Positions 43,590 to 52,161 of a DNA stretch of 64,000 nucleotides are shown in pieces. Both the position numbers and the translations under genes were made by a program. Numbering within the stretch: position 1 is the first letter of the stretch; each line of letters opens with the position of its first letter. The stretch is from Ectobacillus ponti (lineage in GTDB: Bacteria > Bacillota > Bacilli > Bacillales > Bacillaceae_G). Location of the stretch: contig NZ_JANCLT010000002.1 in NCBI RefSeq assembly GCF_024294785.1, forward strand, positions 62,001-126,000. Direction: 5' to 3'. Under the pieces are notes generated by a model, which was not told where the DNA came from, did not search any database, and saw only the letters and a list, made by a program, of their open reading frames with translations.

Positions 43590-43817
43590 GAATACGCCTC
43601 CCCTTTGCGATATATGTTTGTTCATGCTTTCATCTGTACAAAGTTTGAGGAATGCAGTTCGTTCCATCTATGGAACCGCATACTGTTACTCATTCCCTAT
43701 TATATTACATTTCGCGGAATATCTGAATATGTACAGAAACTTTCTCAACAAATTTCAGAAAAAACCGAATTTATATATCTAAAATCTCCATTTTTACAAA
43801 TATGGCTTCCCCCGTGC

Positions 43818-44300
43818 TCAGCGCCGCTTGCGGCGGAACACCCGCTTTCGTTTTGTATTCAACCGGTCCGCCCAAATATGCAATGCGCTTGCGGCCACAA
43901 TACCGGCAAATCCGGCTGCCAGAAACGGCCGGTGTGTCTGCACCCATACCGGCAGCTGGCCGCCCAGCACGGTACAGTTCAACAAATACAACAATGGCGA
44001 TAAGGCAATCGCCGCATAGACCACGCGAATCATGTCACCGAGCAAGATCGTATGGGTGAGAAAGGAACGGTGCGGCAGCATGGAACGGTACGGGTACCAA
44101 ATGAAGCGCAGCGGCCCCCAATTGCGGTAGGCTGCGCTGACGGTATCCAAATCCGGGTTCAGCAGATACGTCCCAAGCAAGAATCCCGCCGCCGACGGCA
44201 GCAGGAGGCTCCAATCCGTCACCTTGTATGTAATAAGTACAAATCCGAGCACAGGCAGCGCCGCTAAATTGAGGCGCGTGTGCGTTTTTCCTGATGGCAT
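43818..44300 (-). CDS. DUF2227-like metal-binding membrane protein
   Basis: This 160-residue protein starts PSGKTHTRLNLAALPVLGFV and has PDLDTVSAAYRNWGPLRFIW and LPHRSFLTHTILLGD, a pattern of conserved His and Asp residues seen in membrane-bound metal-dependent hydrolase relatives. About four helices. GAGGAGG precedes the ATG at 44300. A 40-codon ORF lies just upstream on the same strand. Function unknown. Confidence 0.75.
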   Translation of the reverse strand: MPSGKTHTRLNLAALPVLGFVLITYKVTDWSLLLPSAAGFLLGTYLLNPDLDTVSAAYRNWGPLRFIWYPYRSMLPHRSFLTHTILLGDMIRVVYAAIALSPLLYLLNCTVLGGQLPVWVQTHRPFLAAGFAGIVAASALHIWADRLNTKRKRVFRRKRR

Positions 44301-44313
44301 GATGCACCTCCTC

Positions 44314-44436
44314 TTAACCTGCTGCTTCCATTTTCGCAACCTCCCAGGCAGATTGCAAGAACAGATTCGCTCCTCTCCGCATATTCTGCAGCATCTCAGC
44401 CTTTTTCACTGCTTCATGCAACTCCTCAGCAGCCAT
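44314..44436 (-). CDS. Putative 40-residue protein upstream of the DUF2227 gene
   Basis: The ORF encodes MAAEELHEAVKKAEMLQNMR, then RGANLFLQSAWEVAKMEAAG, an amphipathic helical peptide. GGAG lies seven bases before the ATG and is itself part of the hairpin at 44440-44462, so translation may be structure-controlled. It ends 13 bases before the next start codon, and the following AAGAGGAGG serves that gene. No family recognised. Confidence 0.5.
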   Translation of the reverse strand: MAAEELHEAVKKAEMLQNMRRGANLFLQSAWEVAKMEAAG

Positions 44437-44439
44437 TTC

Positions 44440-44472
44440 GAAGCTCCGCCGGGCGGAGCTTCTTTTTTTTTT
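44440..44472 (+). terminator. Hairpin followed by a T tract
   Basis: GAAGCTCCGC pairs perfectly with GCGGAGCTTC around three bases, followed by ten T on the plus strand. No plus-strand gene precedes it nearby. On the minus strand it would hide the ribosome binding site of the 40-residue ORF. Confidence 0.6.
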
Positions 44473-44587
44473 GCCGCCGGAAAGAGAGGCAGTCCCTTCT
44501 ATAATAAGAAGCGGACGACAATTCCCTTCTTTCCAGTCATAAAACAGAAGCGGTGCTTCATATGCTTACTTACAGATGCTTTGCCGC

Positions 44588-44953
44588 CTACTCGTCCAAC
44601 TTGCGGTCAATTTCCGATGTGTCCACGTCAGGCCCGAACCATTCCGCCATCTTGCCCTTCGCCTGCCGCTTCACATCCGCATCCACGTACATGGCCACTT
44701 GAACAAGTGCCGCACCAAGCGCGCCAAGGTCATCCGTATAGCCAAGACCGGCCACAAAGTCCGGAATTGCGTCAACAGGCGCAATGAAATAGGCCAATGC
44801 GCCAAGGATGATCACCTTTACCCGCTTCGGCACATCCGGCCGCTGCAGCACATAAAACAACAGCAGGCTTGTATACACAACCAGATGGCCGGCCTTAACG
44901 GCAGCTGCCTTCAGCTTGCCCCAAAAGGCCTCTACGGAAAATTTCTGTTCCAT
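44588..44953 (-). CDS. DUF1232 (YkvA-like) membrane protein
   Basis: This 121-residue protein contains the DUF1232 core: VKVIILGALAYFIAPVDAIP followed by DFVAGLGYTDDLGALGAALV. The helix FIAPVDAIPDF is the family hallmark. The tail is charged. AAGGAGGAATCGGC precedes the ATG. It stands alone. The family is widespread and membrane-associated, but its role is unclear. Confidence 0.9.
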   Translation of the reverse strand: MEQKFSVEAFWGKLKAAAVKAGHLVVYTSLLLFYVLQRPDVPKRVKVIILGALAYFIAPVDAIPDFVAGLGYTDDLGALGAALVQVAMYVDADVKRQAKGKMAEWFGPDVDTSEIDRKLDE

Positions 44954-45388
44954 GCCGATTCCTCCTTATTTTCCAGCTACTTCTATTATATGAACAACCT
45001 GCCCAGTTTTCAAAAGCCTGCATGACCGCCAAAATGTTTCCTTACCTGCCATGGGAGGTGTTTGCAATGCATGATTTCACAGTTGACGGACTGTCGGGAC
45101 AAGTGATAAAGTGAAGATTGTTGCCAACCCGGCTTGAAAATATTGTAAGACAATGTAGAACGTCTCCCGGTTCCACAACGGAGGGAGATCCTGTATAATG
45201 TTAAGATGGAATTTACCACATTTACAAAAATGGAGATGAATTTTAGTGGAGAAACATACAGGGAATGCAGCGTTGAAAACTTAACATGGAGCATTGGATC
45301 CATGGAGAGCGGAAGGCTTGGCATTTCGAATGGGACTCCTTTTTCTTTTGGAGTTAACCATGTCTAGAAACAGAAAGGGTGAAAATGG
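44954..45388. other. Upstream region of ltaS
   Basis: 435 bases with no clear gene. A TATAAT box lies at 45194-45199 in a TTCCAC-N17-TATAAT arrangement, with a 190-base leader before ltaS. A 15-codon ORF at 45067-45114 has GGAGG eight bases upstream but may be chance. A minus-strand ORF at 45010-45324 has no ribosome binding site. Confidence 0.5.
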
Positions 45389-47311
45389 ATGAAGGAATCA
45401 TTGAAAAAACAGTTTGAGAATATCCGCTTTACACTTCTTGCCGCTTTGTTCGTATGGTTGAAAACATACATTGTGACACGCGTCAGCTTTGATTTGAAGC
45501 TGGATTCGCTTATGCAGGAATTTATCCTGTTCCTGAGTCCGCTTGCTTCCTCGCTGCTCCTTGTCGGACTGGCATTGTTCGCGACAGGGAAGAAACGGAA
45601 CTATATTGCAATTCTCATTAACTTTATACTGACAGTTGTACTGATTGGCAACGTAATGTTTTATGGCTTCTTCAATGACTTTGTGACACTGCCGGTGCTG
45701 ACACAAACGTCCAACTTCGGAAGCCTTGGCTCCAGTGTGAAAGAGCTGTTCAACTATCGAATTCTATTGGCCGTGGCAGATATCTTCTTCCTGCTGTACC
45801 TGGTGCGCAAGAAGCCGAACTTCTCGAAGACAGGGAATGTGGCCCGCCCAATGAAATCTCTGTACTTCCTTGCCACTGTGGCCGTTTTCTTCGCCAACCT
45901 CGGCTTGGCGGAAACAGAACGCCCTGAGCTGCTGACGCGCTCCTTTGACCGTGTCATGCTCGTGAAAAACCTGGGCTTGTATGTACACCAGGTGTATGAC
46001 CTTGGCCTGCAGGCGAAAGCAAGCTCCCAAAAAGCATTTGCTGACGGCAGCAAGCTGCAGGAAACGGAGAACTACGTGAAAACAAATCAGGTAAATCCGA
46101 ACAAGGATATGTTCGGCGTTGCCAAAGGCAAGAACGTAATCATAGTATCTCTGGAATCAACCCAAACATTCCTGATGAATGCAAAGGTAAATGGACAAGA
46201 GGTTACACCATTCCTGAACCAGTTTGCGAAGGAGAGCTATTTCTTCAGCAACTTCTTCCACCAGACCGGCCAGGGCAAAACATCTGATGCGGAATTCATC
46301 ATTGATAACTCTCTGTATCCGCTGGACCGCGGTTCCGTGTATTTCACACACTCCAACAACGAGTTTGTGGCAACGCCGGAAATTCTGCGCCAGCAGGGCT
46401 ATTATACAGCAGTGTTCCACGCGAACAACGCGACCTTCTGGAACCGTAACATGATGTATCCTTCACTTGGCTATGACCGTTACTTTAACGAACTGGATTA
46501 TACGATTACACCGCAGACAAAGGTGAACTGGGGCTTGAAAGATGTTGAGTTCTTCGACCAGTCCGTCGAGAAGATGAAGACGCTGAAGCAGCCGTTCTAC
46601 ACACGCTTCCTGACGCTGACCAACCACTTCCCGTTCACTTATGATGACAGCATGAAGATGATTGAACCGTTCAACTCCGGTGACGGCACGTTCGACCGTT
46701 ACTTTGTAACAGCGCGTTACCAGGACGAGGCGCTGAAGCACTTCATTGAAAAGCTGAAGGAAGCCGGCCTGTATGATAACTCTGTTATTGTGTTCTACGG
46801 CGACCACTATGGTATTTCCGAAAACCATAATGACGCGCTGGCAAAGTTCTTCGGCAAAAAAGAAATTACAGCTGTAGATACAGCCAACCTGCAGCGTACA
46901 CCGCTGTTCATCCACGTGCCTGGCCAAACGCAAGGCAAGACGATGACAGAGGTTGCCGGACAGCTTGATGTAAAGCCGACCATTCTGAACCTGCTTGGTG
47001 TTGGAACATCCAATGACATCGAGTTTGGCCATGACCTGTTCTCTCCTGACCATAAGCAGTTTGTTGTCTTCCGCGACGGCGGCTTTGTAACAGATAAGTA
47101 CATCTATTACAAGAGCACCTTCTACGATTTCAAGACAGGCGAGAAGGTGGAAGTGCCAAAGGCTGAAGCCACTGCGCTGATTGACCGTGCGCAAAATGAA
47201 TTACGCATGTCCGACCAGATTATCGAAGGCGATTTACTGCGCTTCTTCGAGAACAATAAGATCAAGACGGGCACAGTAAAGACAATCATCAAAGCGGAAA
47301 CGAAGGAATAA
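45389..47311 (+). CDS. ltaS: Lipoteichoic acid synthase, LtaS family
   Basis: LtaS polymerises glycerol phosphate from phosphatidylglycerol onto a glycolipid outside the membrane. The 640-residue protein has five N-terminal helices (to about residue 180) and an extracellular sulfatase-fold domain. The catalytic Thr lies in HQTGQGKTSDAEFIIDNSLY, metal Glu in NVIIVSLESTQTF, and Asp/His in FYGDHYGISENHN. GAAAGGGTGAAAATGG precedes the start. The extracellular half carries C-terminal variation typical of LtaS/YfnI/YqgS paralogues, so the exact paralogue is not settled. Confidence 0.93.
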   Translation: MKESLKKQFENIRFTLLAALFVWLKTYIVTRVSFDLKLDSLMQEFILFLSPLASSLLLVGLALFATGKKRNYIAILINFILTVVLIGNVMFYGFFNDFVTLPVLTQTSNFGSLGSSVKELFNYRILLAVADIFFLLYLVRKKPNFSKTGNVARPMKSLYFLATVAVFFANLGLAETERPELLTRSFDRVMLVKNLGLYVHQVYDLGLQAKASSQKAFADGSKLQETENYVKTNQVNPNKDMFGVAKGKNVIIVSLESTQTFLMNAKVNGQEVTPFLNQFAKESYFFSNFFHQTGQGKTSDAEFIIDNSLYPLDRGSVYFTHSNNEFVATPEILRQQGYYTAVFHANNATFWNRNMMYPSLGYDRYFNELDYTITPQTKVNWGLKDVEFFDQSVEKMKTLKQPFYTRFLTLTNHFPFTYDDSMKMIEPFNSGDGTFDRYFVTARYQDEALKHFIEKLKEAGLYDNSVIVFYGDHYGISENHNDALAKFFGKKEITAVDTANLQRTPLFIHVPGQTQGKTMTEVAGQLDVKPTILNLLGVGTSNDIEFGHDLFSPDHKQFVVFRDGGFVTDKYIYYKSTFYDFKTGEKVEVPKAEATALIDRAQNELRMSDQIIEGDLLRFFENNKIKTGTVKTIIKAETKE

Positions 47312-47338
47312 GACGATGCGCCTGCATCGTCTTTTTTC
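47310..47338 (+). terminator. Terminator of ltaS
   Basis: AAGACGATGC pairs with GCATCGTCTT around four bases, followed by T's. Confidence 0.93.
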
Positions 47339-47464
47339 TTTGGCTGTTTTTGATCACAGCCTGCCATATGCCTGTATGCCGTTTTTTTAAGATGCAGGCA
47401 GGAATTTGTCCAGAAAACGCTAATTTGTTAGTACAACCATTATTCACGGATAGGAGAATGCTTT

Positions 47465-48337
47465 ATGCGCCATGAACCAATCGTGTTATTTGGAGACAGC
47501 TTCGTTGATACATCTGTACAGCAGCCGTATATTTCCCTGGAGGAACGCGGCCTGCAGTTTGGCGATGGCATTTATGAGGTGGTACGCTTGTACAGCGGCG
47601 TCTTTCATTTGCTTGAGCCGCATCTCGTCCGGCTGTACCGTTCCATGGAGGAAATTGAACTGAAGCCAACCTTTTCAAAAGCCCAGCTCGTCCGCTGGCT
47701 GTATGAGCTTGTGGAGCAAAATCAATTCCGGGGGGACGGAATGATTTATTTGCAAATTTCCCGCGGGGTGCAGCCGCGCAACCATATCTATGATCCGCAG
47801 AATGTGCCGACCCTGTATGCGTACATTGTGGGGAAGGAGCGTCCGCTGTCTTCTATGCAGCAAGGGATCAAGGCCTGCTCGGAGCAGGATATCCGCTGGC
47901 TCCGCTGCGATATTAAATCGCTGAATCTGCTGCCAAATGTTATGGCGCGCACAAGCGCCGAGCGAAAAGGCTGCACGGAAGCGCTGTTTGTCCGGAACGG
48001 CATTGTAACGGAAGGCAGCCACTCCAACTTCTTTCTCGTCAAGAATGGGGCACTGTATACCCATCCGGCCACACATCTCATCTTAAATGGCATCGTCCGG
48101 CAATATGTGCTCTCCCTGGCGCATACGCTGGAAATTCCTGTGCATGAGGAAATGTTCGGTCTGCGCGATGTACTGCAGGCTGATGAGTGCTTCTTCACTG
48201 CCACAACCTCCGAAGTGATGCCGATGGTGCAGCTTGACGGCACTGCCATCGGAACAGGAGTGCCCGGCCCGATTACATACGCTTTGCAGGAGGCCTTCAG
48301 TGAAGGCGTCAAGAATACACGCTTGCATGCTCTGTAA
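47465..48337 (+). CDS. dat: D-amino-acid transaminase
   Basis: This class IV PLP enzyme interconverts D-alanine and D-glutamate, supplying peptidoglycan precursors. The 290-residue protein has EERGLQFGDGIYEVVRLYSG, the PLP lysine in RCDIKSLNLLPNVMA, the conserved EGSHSNFFLV and ADECFFTATTSEVMPM. Length matches Bacillus Dat (about 280-290). GGAGAATGCTTT precedes the start. Branched-chain aminotransferase is the alternative, but the RxH pocket residues and length favour Dat. Confidence 0.93.
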   Translation: MRHEPIVLFGDSFVDTSVQQPYISLEERGLQFGDGIYEVVRLYSGVFHLLEPHLVRLYRSMEEIELKPTFSKAQLVRWLYELVEQNQFRGDGMIYLQISRGVQPRNHIYDPQNVPTLYAYIVGKERPLSSMQQGIKACSEQDIRWLRCDIKSLNLLPNVMARTSAERKGCTEALFVRNGIVTEGSHSNFFLVKNGALYTHPATHLILNGIVRQYVLSLAHTLEIPVHEEMFGLRDVLQADECFFTATTSEVMPMVQLDGTAIGTGVPGPITYALQEAFSEGVKNTRLHAL

Positions 48338-48342
48338 AGAGA

Positions 48343-48370
48343 GAAAGCCATGCTTCCCTGCATGGCTTTC
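48343..48370. terminator. Stem-loop between convergent genes
   Basis: GAAAGCCATGC pairs with GCATGGCTTTC around six bases. It can serve dat and the acid phosphatase gene. Confidence 0.75.
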
Positions 48371-48376
48371 ATGCGT

Positions 48377-49138
48377 TTATCGGAATGGCTGCAGCAGCCT
48401 ATCCCGAATCTTCTTCTTCTCTTCCTCTGTCTTGTCTTCATAGTTGTACATCGCGTCCTCCCAATGGCCGTACATCGGATTGGGAAACAAGATGAATTGT
48501 CTGCCAAACAATGCCTTCATTTCCTCAGCCAGCCTGCGGCGCTCCTCATTGGATTTTCCTTCAAACCCGGGAAAATCAGACAGATTATCGCCAAAGTACA
48601 GCACAATATCATGCGTCTTCATGACAGCTGCCCGCCGTGCATCCTTTCCCTGTTCCCCCGGAGCCCGCAGCAGGACATGTGACTCCACCGCCTGCGGGAC
48701 ATCGAGCTGCTGCAGATTGTGCAGCGTATCCTTCAGCTGCGAGGTCCGGCGGTTTGATATGTAATAGATCGCCACTTCCTTCAAATCCGCATACCGCAAG
48801 AAGTCCAGCGCCCCCGGCAGCGCTTTTGCCTCCGCCTTCCGGACCCACTCATCCCACAGGGCAAAGCTGCTGGCGCCCTCGCGGATTACCTGCGCCTGGT
48901 ACGGGCTGTTGTCCACCACTGTTTCATCCAAATCCAGGACAATGGCCGGCGGCTTTCCCGTTCCTTTTGCCAGCGCCTGATCAAGCTGCTGCTTGCCAAG
49001 CTCATAGCCCTGCTCATATAACCCGCGCACTTCGCCGGATTGCTGATACCAGAGAACCGCAAGTGTGCCATCCTCCGTCGGTTTGCCGCAGCCGCTCAAC
49101 AAAAGAGCTGCAAGACAGCATAGCATCTGCTTCCTCAT
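48377..49138 (-). CDS. Lipoprotein e(P4)-family acid phosphatase / 5'-nucleotidase
   Basis: This 253-residue, HAD-type class C acid phosphatase is anchored as a lipoprotein: the signal ends LAALLLSGCGK with the lipobox Cys at about residue 17. The catalytic motif is AIVLDLDETVVDNSPYQ, then ISNRR and FGDNLSDF with the later Asp residues. It would dephosphorylate nucleotides outside the cell. The ATG at 49138 follows GGGGGG. It is followed in the same direction by exported nucleosidase genes upstream, hinting at extracellular nucleotide salvage. Confidence 0.9.
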   Translation of the reverse strand: MRKQMLCCLAALLLSGCGKPTEDGTLAVLWYQQSGEVRGLYEQGYELGKQQLDQALAKGTGKPPAIVLDLDETVVDNSPYQAQVIREGASSFALWDEWVRKAEAKALPGALDFLRYADLKEVAIYYISNRRTSQLKDTLHNLQQLDVPQAVESHVLLRAPGEQGKDARRAAVMKTHDIVLYFGDNLSDFPGFEGKSNEERRRLAEEMKALFGRQFILFPNPMYGHWEDAMYNYEDKTEEEKKKIRDRLLQPFR

Positions 49139-49185
49139 CAAATCCCCCCTTTTTTCAGTATACGGGGAACTTCCGGCGGCATGTC

Positions 49186-49971
49186 TTACTTTTTCTTTGG
49201 CAGGTTCTGAATCATCTGTTCAATCAAATAAGCGGCATTCCGTGCTGCCTGCTTCACAAAGCTCTTATACTCCGCCCCCGCCGCGTCAGCTGAGGCATCA
49301 GAGATGGAACGAATAATGACATACGGCACCTGGTTCAGATAGGCGACCTGTCCGATTGCTCCTCCTTCCATTTCCACCGCATCCGCCTGAAAGGTTTTCA
49401 CGATCCGCTGCTTCTGCTCATCTGTTCCCACGAACTGATCGCCGCTGGCCACACGTCCCACATACACTTTGACACCCGGAAGCCCTTTGGCCGCGGCTTC
49501 CCCCAGACGGACAAGCCGCGGGTCTGCCTCATAATAGATCACATCCGCATCCTCGAATTTCCCCGGTGGTTCGCCAATCGCAGTCTGGTCCACATCATGC
49601 TGCACGGCGTCCCTGGAAACAACAATGTCCCCCACCTTCAGCTTCGGATTCAGCCCCCCGGCCACGCCGGAATTGATGAGAAAATCCACGCGGTAGAGCG
49701 CAATCAAAATCTGGGCCGCTACAGATGAGTTGACTTTTCCGATGCCGGAACGCACCAGTACCACACGCTGTCTGTCCCAGGTTCCGCTGTAGAACGTGAA
49801 GTTCGCCAATTTCTCGACCTTCTGCACCTTCATCTTGGAACGGATGAGTTCAATCTCCTCCTCCATCGGACCGATAATCCCGATTGTATACATCTCCCCG
49901 CCGTCCTGCGCCTGTACGCCCGGCATCGCGCACAGCATACACAGCAGAAGCGCAATCAGTGCTCGCTTCAT
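49186..49971 (-). CDS. Exported 5'-methylthioadenosine/SAH nucleosidase-like protein
   Basis: This 261-residue MTAN-fold protein starts with a signal peptide (MKRALIALLLCMLCAMPGVQ, AQA). The enzyme domain starts about residue 27 with TIGIIGPMEEEIELIRSKMK (catalytic Glu region). It has VLVRSGIGKVNSSVAAQ, INSGVAGGLNPKLKVGDIVV, VEMEGGAIGQVAYLNQVPYV (catalytic Glu) and IIRSISDAS (catalytic Asp). Normal MTAN is cytoplasmic, so export is unusual. It overlaps the upstream truncated paralogue by four bases. Confidence 0.9.
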   Translation of the reverse strand: MKRALIALLLCMLCAMPGVQAQDGGEMYTIGIIGPMEEEIELIRSKMKVQKVEKLANFTFYSGTWDRQRVVLVRSGIGKVNSSVAAQILIALYRVDFLINSGVAGGLNPKLKVGDIVVSRDAVQHDVDQTAIGEPPGKFEDADVIYYEADPRLVRLGEAAAKGLPGVKVYVGRVASGDQFVGTDEQKQRIVKTFQADAVEMEGGAIGQVAYLNQVPYVIIRSISDASADAAGAEYKSFVKQAARNAAYLIEQMIQNLPKKK

Positions 49972-50222
49972 TGAAATTCCCCCTTCATCATTTGTTCCAC
50001 AATCGCAGTGGACTGCCTGCAGGCCAGCAAAATCAGCTTATCAAACTCTTTTGCATCATCCGCAATTGCCCGCACAATGACAAACGGGACATGGTTCAAA
50101 TATGCGACATGCGAAATGGCTGCCCCCTTCATTGAGCCCATGAGCCCCTTCTCTTCTGCATGTGCCGTTTCCGGATACAGCAGCCCGATGATGCATATTA
50201 GCCCCATTATCCATTTTCTCAT
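49968..50222 (-). CDS. Truncated exported MTAN-like protein
   Basis: This 84-residue ORF has its own signal peptide (MRKWIMGLICIIGLLYPETA, HA) fused directly to the last third of an MTAN domain: GSMKGAAISHVAYLNHVPFV then IVRAIADDAKEFD. Compared with the downstream gene, the catalytic Glu is replaced by Lys (EMEG to SMKG), so it cannot be an active nucleosidase alone. The frame is intact and translationally coupled (ATGA), so it may be a retained fragment with another role rather than a simple pseudogene. Confidence 0.65.
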   Translation of the reverse strand: MRKWIMGLICIIGLLYPETAHAEEKGLMGSMKGAAISHVAYLNHVPFVIVRAIADDAKEFDKLILLACRQSTAIVEQMMKGEFQ

Positions 50223-50311
50223 TCCTACAGCTCCTCATTGTGTGATGCCTGTAGTTTGCTTCAACTCCGTCCCTTTCATCACAGCCAGATATACGGATTC
50301 AAGAATAACAA

Positions 50312-50340
50312 TTGACACATATCGACAATGAATTTACCAT
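50312..50340 (+). promoter_or_regulatory. Probable promoter of the NlpC/P60 gene
   Basis: TTGACA (50312-50317) and TACCAT (50335-50340) are separated by 17 bases, about 60 bases before the start codon. Confidence 0.55.
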
Positions 50341-50398
50341 ATGGATTGGCAATATTTTCTTTTGCCAAAAATAGACGATAGAAAGGAAAGGGGAATTT

Positions 50399-51715
50399 AT
50401 GAAGAAAGCTCTCGCCAGTATTGCGGCACTCACGGCTGCGGGCGCCTCCTTTGCAGGCCAAGCGGATGCCACCTCTGCGGCAGTACAAAACGGGGCGTCG
50501 TACACAGTTGAAGCAAATGCCTTGAACGTCCGCACCGGCCCAGACACAGCCAACAGCATTTTGGGAGTTGTCCGCAGCGGACAGACACTGCAGGTCATTG
50601 GAGAAACAAACGGATGGTATCAAATTCAATATGACGGACGAACGGCTTATGTCAGCAAGCCTTATGTGAAGTCCGAAACCATACAAGCAAGCTACCAGGT
50701 GAGCGTCTCTTCGCTCCGTGTCCGGACAGGGCCGAGCACCGCCCACCCGGCAATCGGGGCCGTCTATAAGGGACAGGCGCTGACGGTAATCGGAGAAGTG
50801 CAGGATTGGTACAAAATCTCCTATAACGGGCAGAATGCCTATGTCAGCAAAAGCTATGTAACAGGAGGCACAGCGGCGGTTGCCGCGCAGGGCGCACCGG
50901 CGCCGGGTACATACACCGTGACTGCCGATTCCTTGCGCATGCGCAAAGGACCCGCGGTATACGAGGGCATTATCGGCGGCCTTGTCAAAGGAACTGTGCT
51001 CGATGTCATCGGAGAGGAGAACGGCTGGTACAAAATCCGCCGCGGCAGCACGGTCGGCTTCGTCTCGAAGGAATATGTGGCATTTACAGCCGGCGCGGCA
51101 GCTGCGGTAACAGACACCCGCTATATCACTGTAAGCTCGCTGAATGTGCGAAGCGGAGCGGGCACGGACTACCAGACGCTGGGAAGCCTCTCCCTCGGCA
51201 CCCAGGTGGAAGCAGCTGATGAAGGAAACGGCTGGCTGCGCATCAGCTATCAGGGAGCTGCCGGCTACATCGCGAAGAAGTACACATCGCAGACAAAGCC
51301 ACAAACGGAAAGCACGAAGGAAGACAGCGTTAAGGAAGAAAGCATCCAGCCGCAAGCCTCTTCCGCCCTCGTGGCCTATGCAAAGTCTCTGGCAGGCGTG
51401 CCCTACTTGTGGGGCGGCAGCACACCGAAGGGCTTTGACTGCAGCGGCTTCATCTACCATGTGTACCGCCACAGCGGCTACTCCTTCAGCCGCATGAGCG
51501 CAGCAGCGTATTGGAGCGCCTTTAAGAAAACAACAAACCCGCAGCCGGGTGATCTCATCTATTTCCAGAACACCTATAAGCCGGGCATCTCCCATATGGG
51601 CATTTATTTGGGGAATGGCTCTTTCATCCAGGCCGGCGATTCCGGAGTGGCCATCGGCAGCCTCAGCAGTTCATACTGGAGCAAGCATTTCACAGGCTAC
51701 ACCAAACCATATTAA
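50399..51715 (+). CDS. Secreted NlpC/P60 peptidase with four SH3 domains
   Basis: This 438-residue cell-wall hydrolase has a signal peptide (MKKALASIAALTAAGASFAG). Four bacterial SH3 repeats (about residues 34-90, 96-152, 170-226 and 239-293, each with L-x-VR-x-G and GW-x-x-I) are followed by a charged linker and an NlpC/P60 domain. The catalytic Cys is in KGFDCSGFIYH and the His in GISHMGIYLGNG. It probably cleaves between D-Glu and diaminopimelate in peptidoglycan stems. GGGGAATTT precedes the start. Confidence 0.93.
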   Translation: MKKALASIAALTAAGASFAGQADATSAAVQNGASYTVEANALNVRTGPDTANSILGVVRSGQTLQVIGETNGWYQIQYDGRTAYVSKPYVKSETIQASYQVSVSSLRVRTGPSTAHPAIGAVYKGQALTVIGEVQDWYKISYNGQNAYVSKSYVTGGTAAVAAQGAPAPGTYTVTADSLRMRKGPAVYEGIIGGLVKGTVLDVIGEENGWYKIRRGSTVGFVSKEYVAFTAGAAAAVTDTRYITVSSLNVRSGAGTDYQTLGSLSLGTQVEAADEGNGWLRISYQGAAGYIAKKYTSQTKPQTESTKEDSVKEESIQPQASSALVAYAKSLAGVPYLWGGSTPKGFDCSGFIYHVYRHSGYSFSRMSAAAYWSAFKKTTNPQPGDLIYFQNTYKPGISHMGIYLGNGSFIQAGDSGVAIGSLSSSYWSKHFTGYTKPY

Positions 51716-51758
51716 GAAAAAGAGTTTTCTAGATTCCAAGAAAACTCTGCCTGAACGT

Positions 51759-51792
51759 AAAAAAGCAGAGGTTCCCCAACCTCTGCTTTTTT
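51759..51792 (+). terminator. Terminator of the NlpC/P60 gene
   Basis: AAAAAAGCAGAGG pairs with CCTCTGCTTTTTT around a short loop. A weaker GAGTTTTC/GAAAACTC hairpin lies just before it. Confidence 0.93.
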
Positions 51793-51826
51793 CTGTATGA
51801 AATCCCCTTAGTTTGAACCGTGTCAA

Positions 51827-51964
51827 TCAGGAGGCGGATGCCGTGTCCTTCTTCAGAACAGGCTGCTCCTTCTTCTTCCCATCTTCTTCATGTGACTGAA
51901 CGCGCAACTGATGTGCCTGGCGCTTCAGGCTGATTTGCTTCAGCTTTCGCTCGTACCGCTTCAT
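51827..51964 (-). CDS. Small basic protein (45 residues)
   Basis: The ATG at 51964, six bases after GGGGAG, encodes MKRYERKLKQISLKRQAHQL, then a charged Lys/Glu-rich tail ending TASAS. It is highly charged and probably helical. No family recognised; codon content and the ribosome binding site make it plausible. Confidence 0.5.
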   Translation of the reverse strand: MKRYERKLKQISLKRQAHQLRVQSHEEDGKKKEQPVLKKDTASAS

Positions 51965-52051
51965 TGCCGTCTCCCCTAACATGATCACTCTGTCTCTGAT
52001 GCTATGTATTCCCCAATACATAGATTACAACATTCAAATTCCCCATAATAC

Positions 52052-52065
52052 TGCAAACGCTTACA
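52052..52065. promoter_or_regulatory. cre-like CcpA site
   Basis: TGCAAACGCTTACA fits the CcpA consensus TGNNANCGNTNNCA at every fixed position. A TATACT -10-like box follows at 52073-52078 on the plus strand, about 85 bases before the SDR gene. Confidence 0.5.
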
Positions 52066-52161
52066 GTAATATTATACTAGTCTTTTTTCCAGAACACAAC
52101 ATTTTTTCTGTCCCACATACATATTTGTAAAAAGAATGTCATCCGAGAAAGGAGCTCTGCC

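Noticed and set aside
45010-45324. 104-codon minus-strand ORF upstream of ltaS
   Set aside because: No ribosome binding site, lies across the ltaS promoter region.
50279-51595. 438-codon minus-strand ORF over the NlpC/P60 gene
   Set aside because: The plus strand encodes a complete SH3 and NlpC/P60 protein; the antisense is a repeat shadow.
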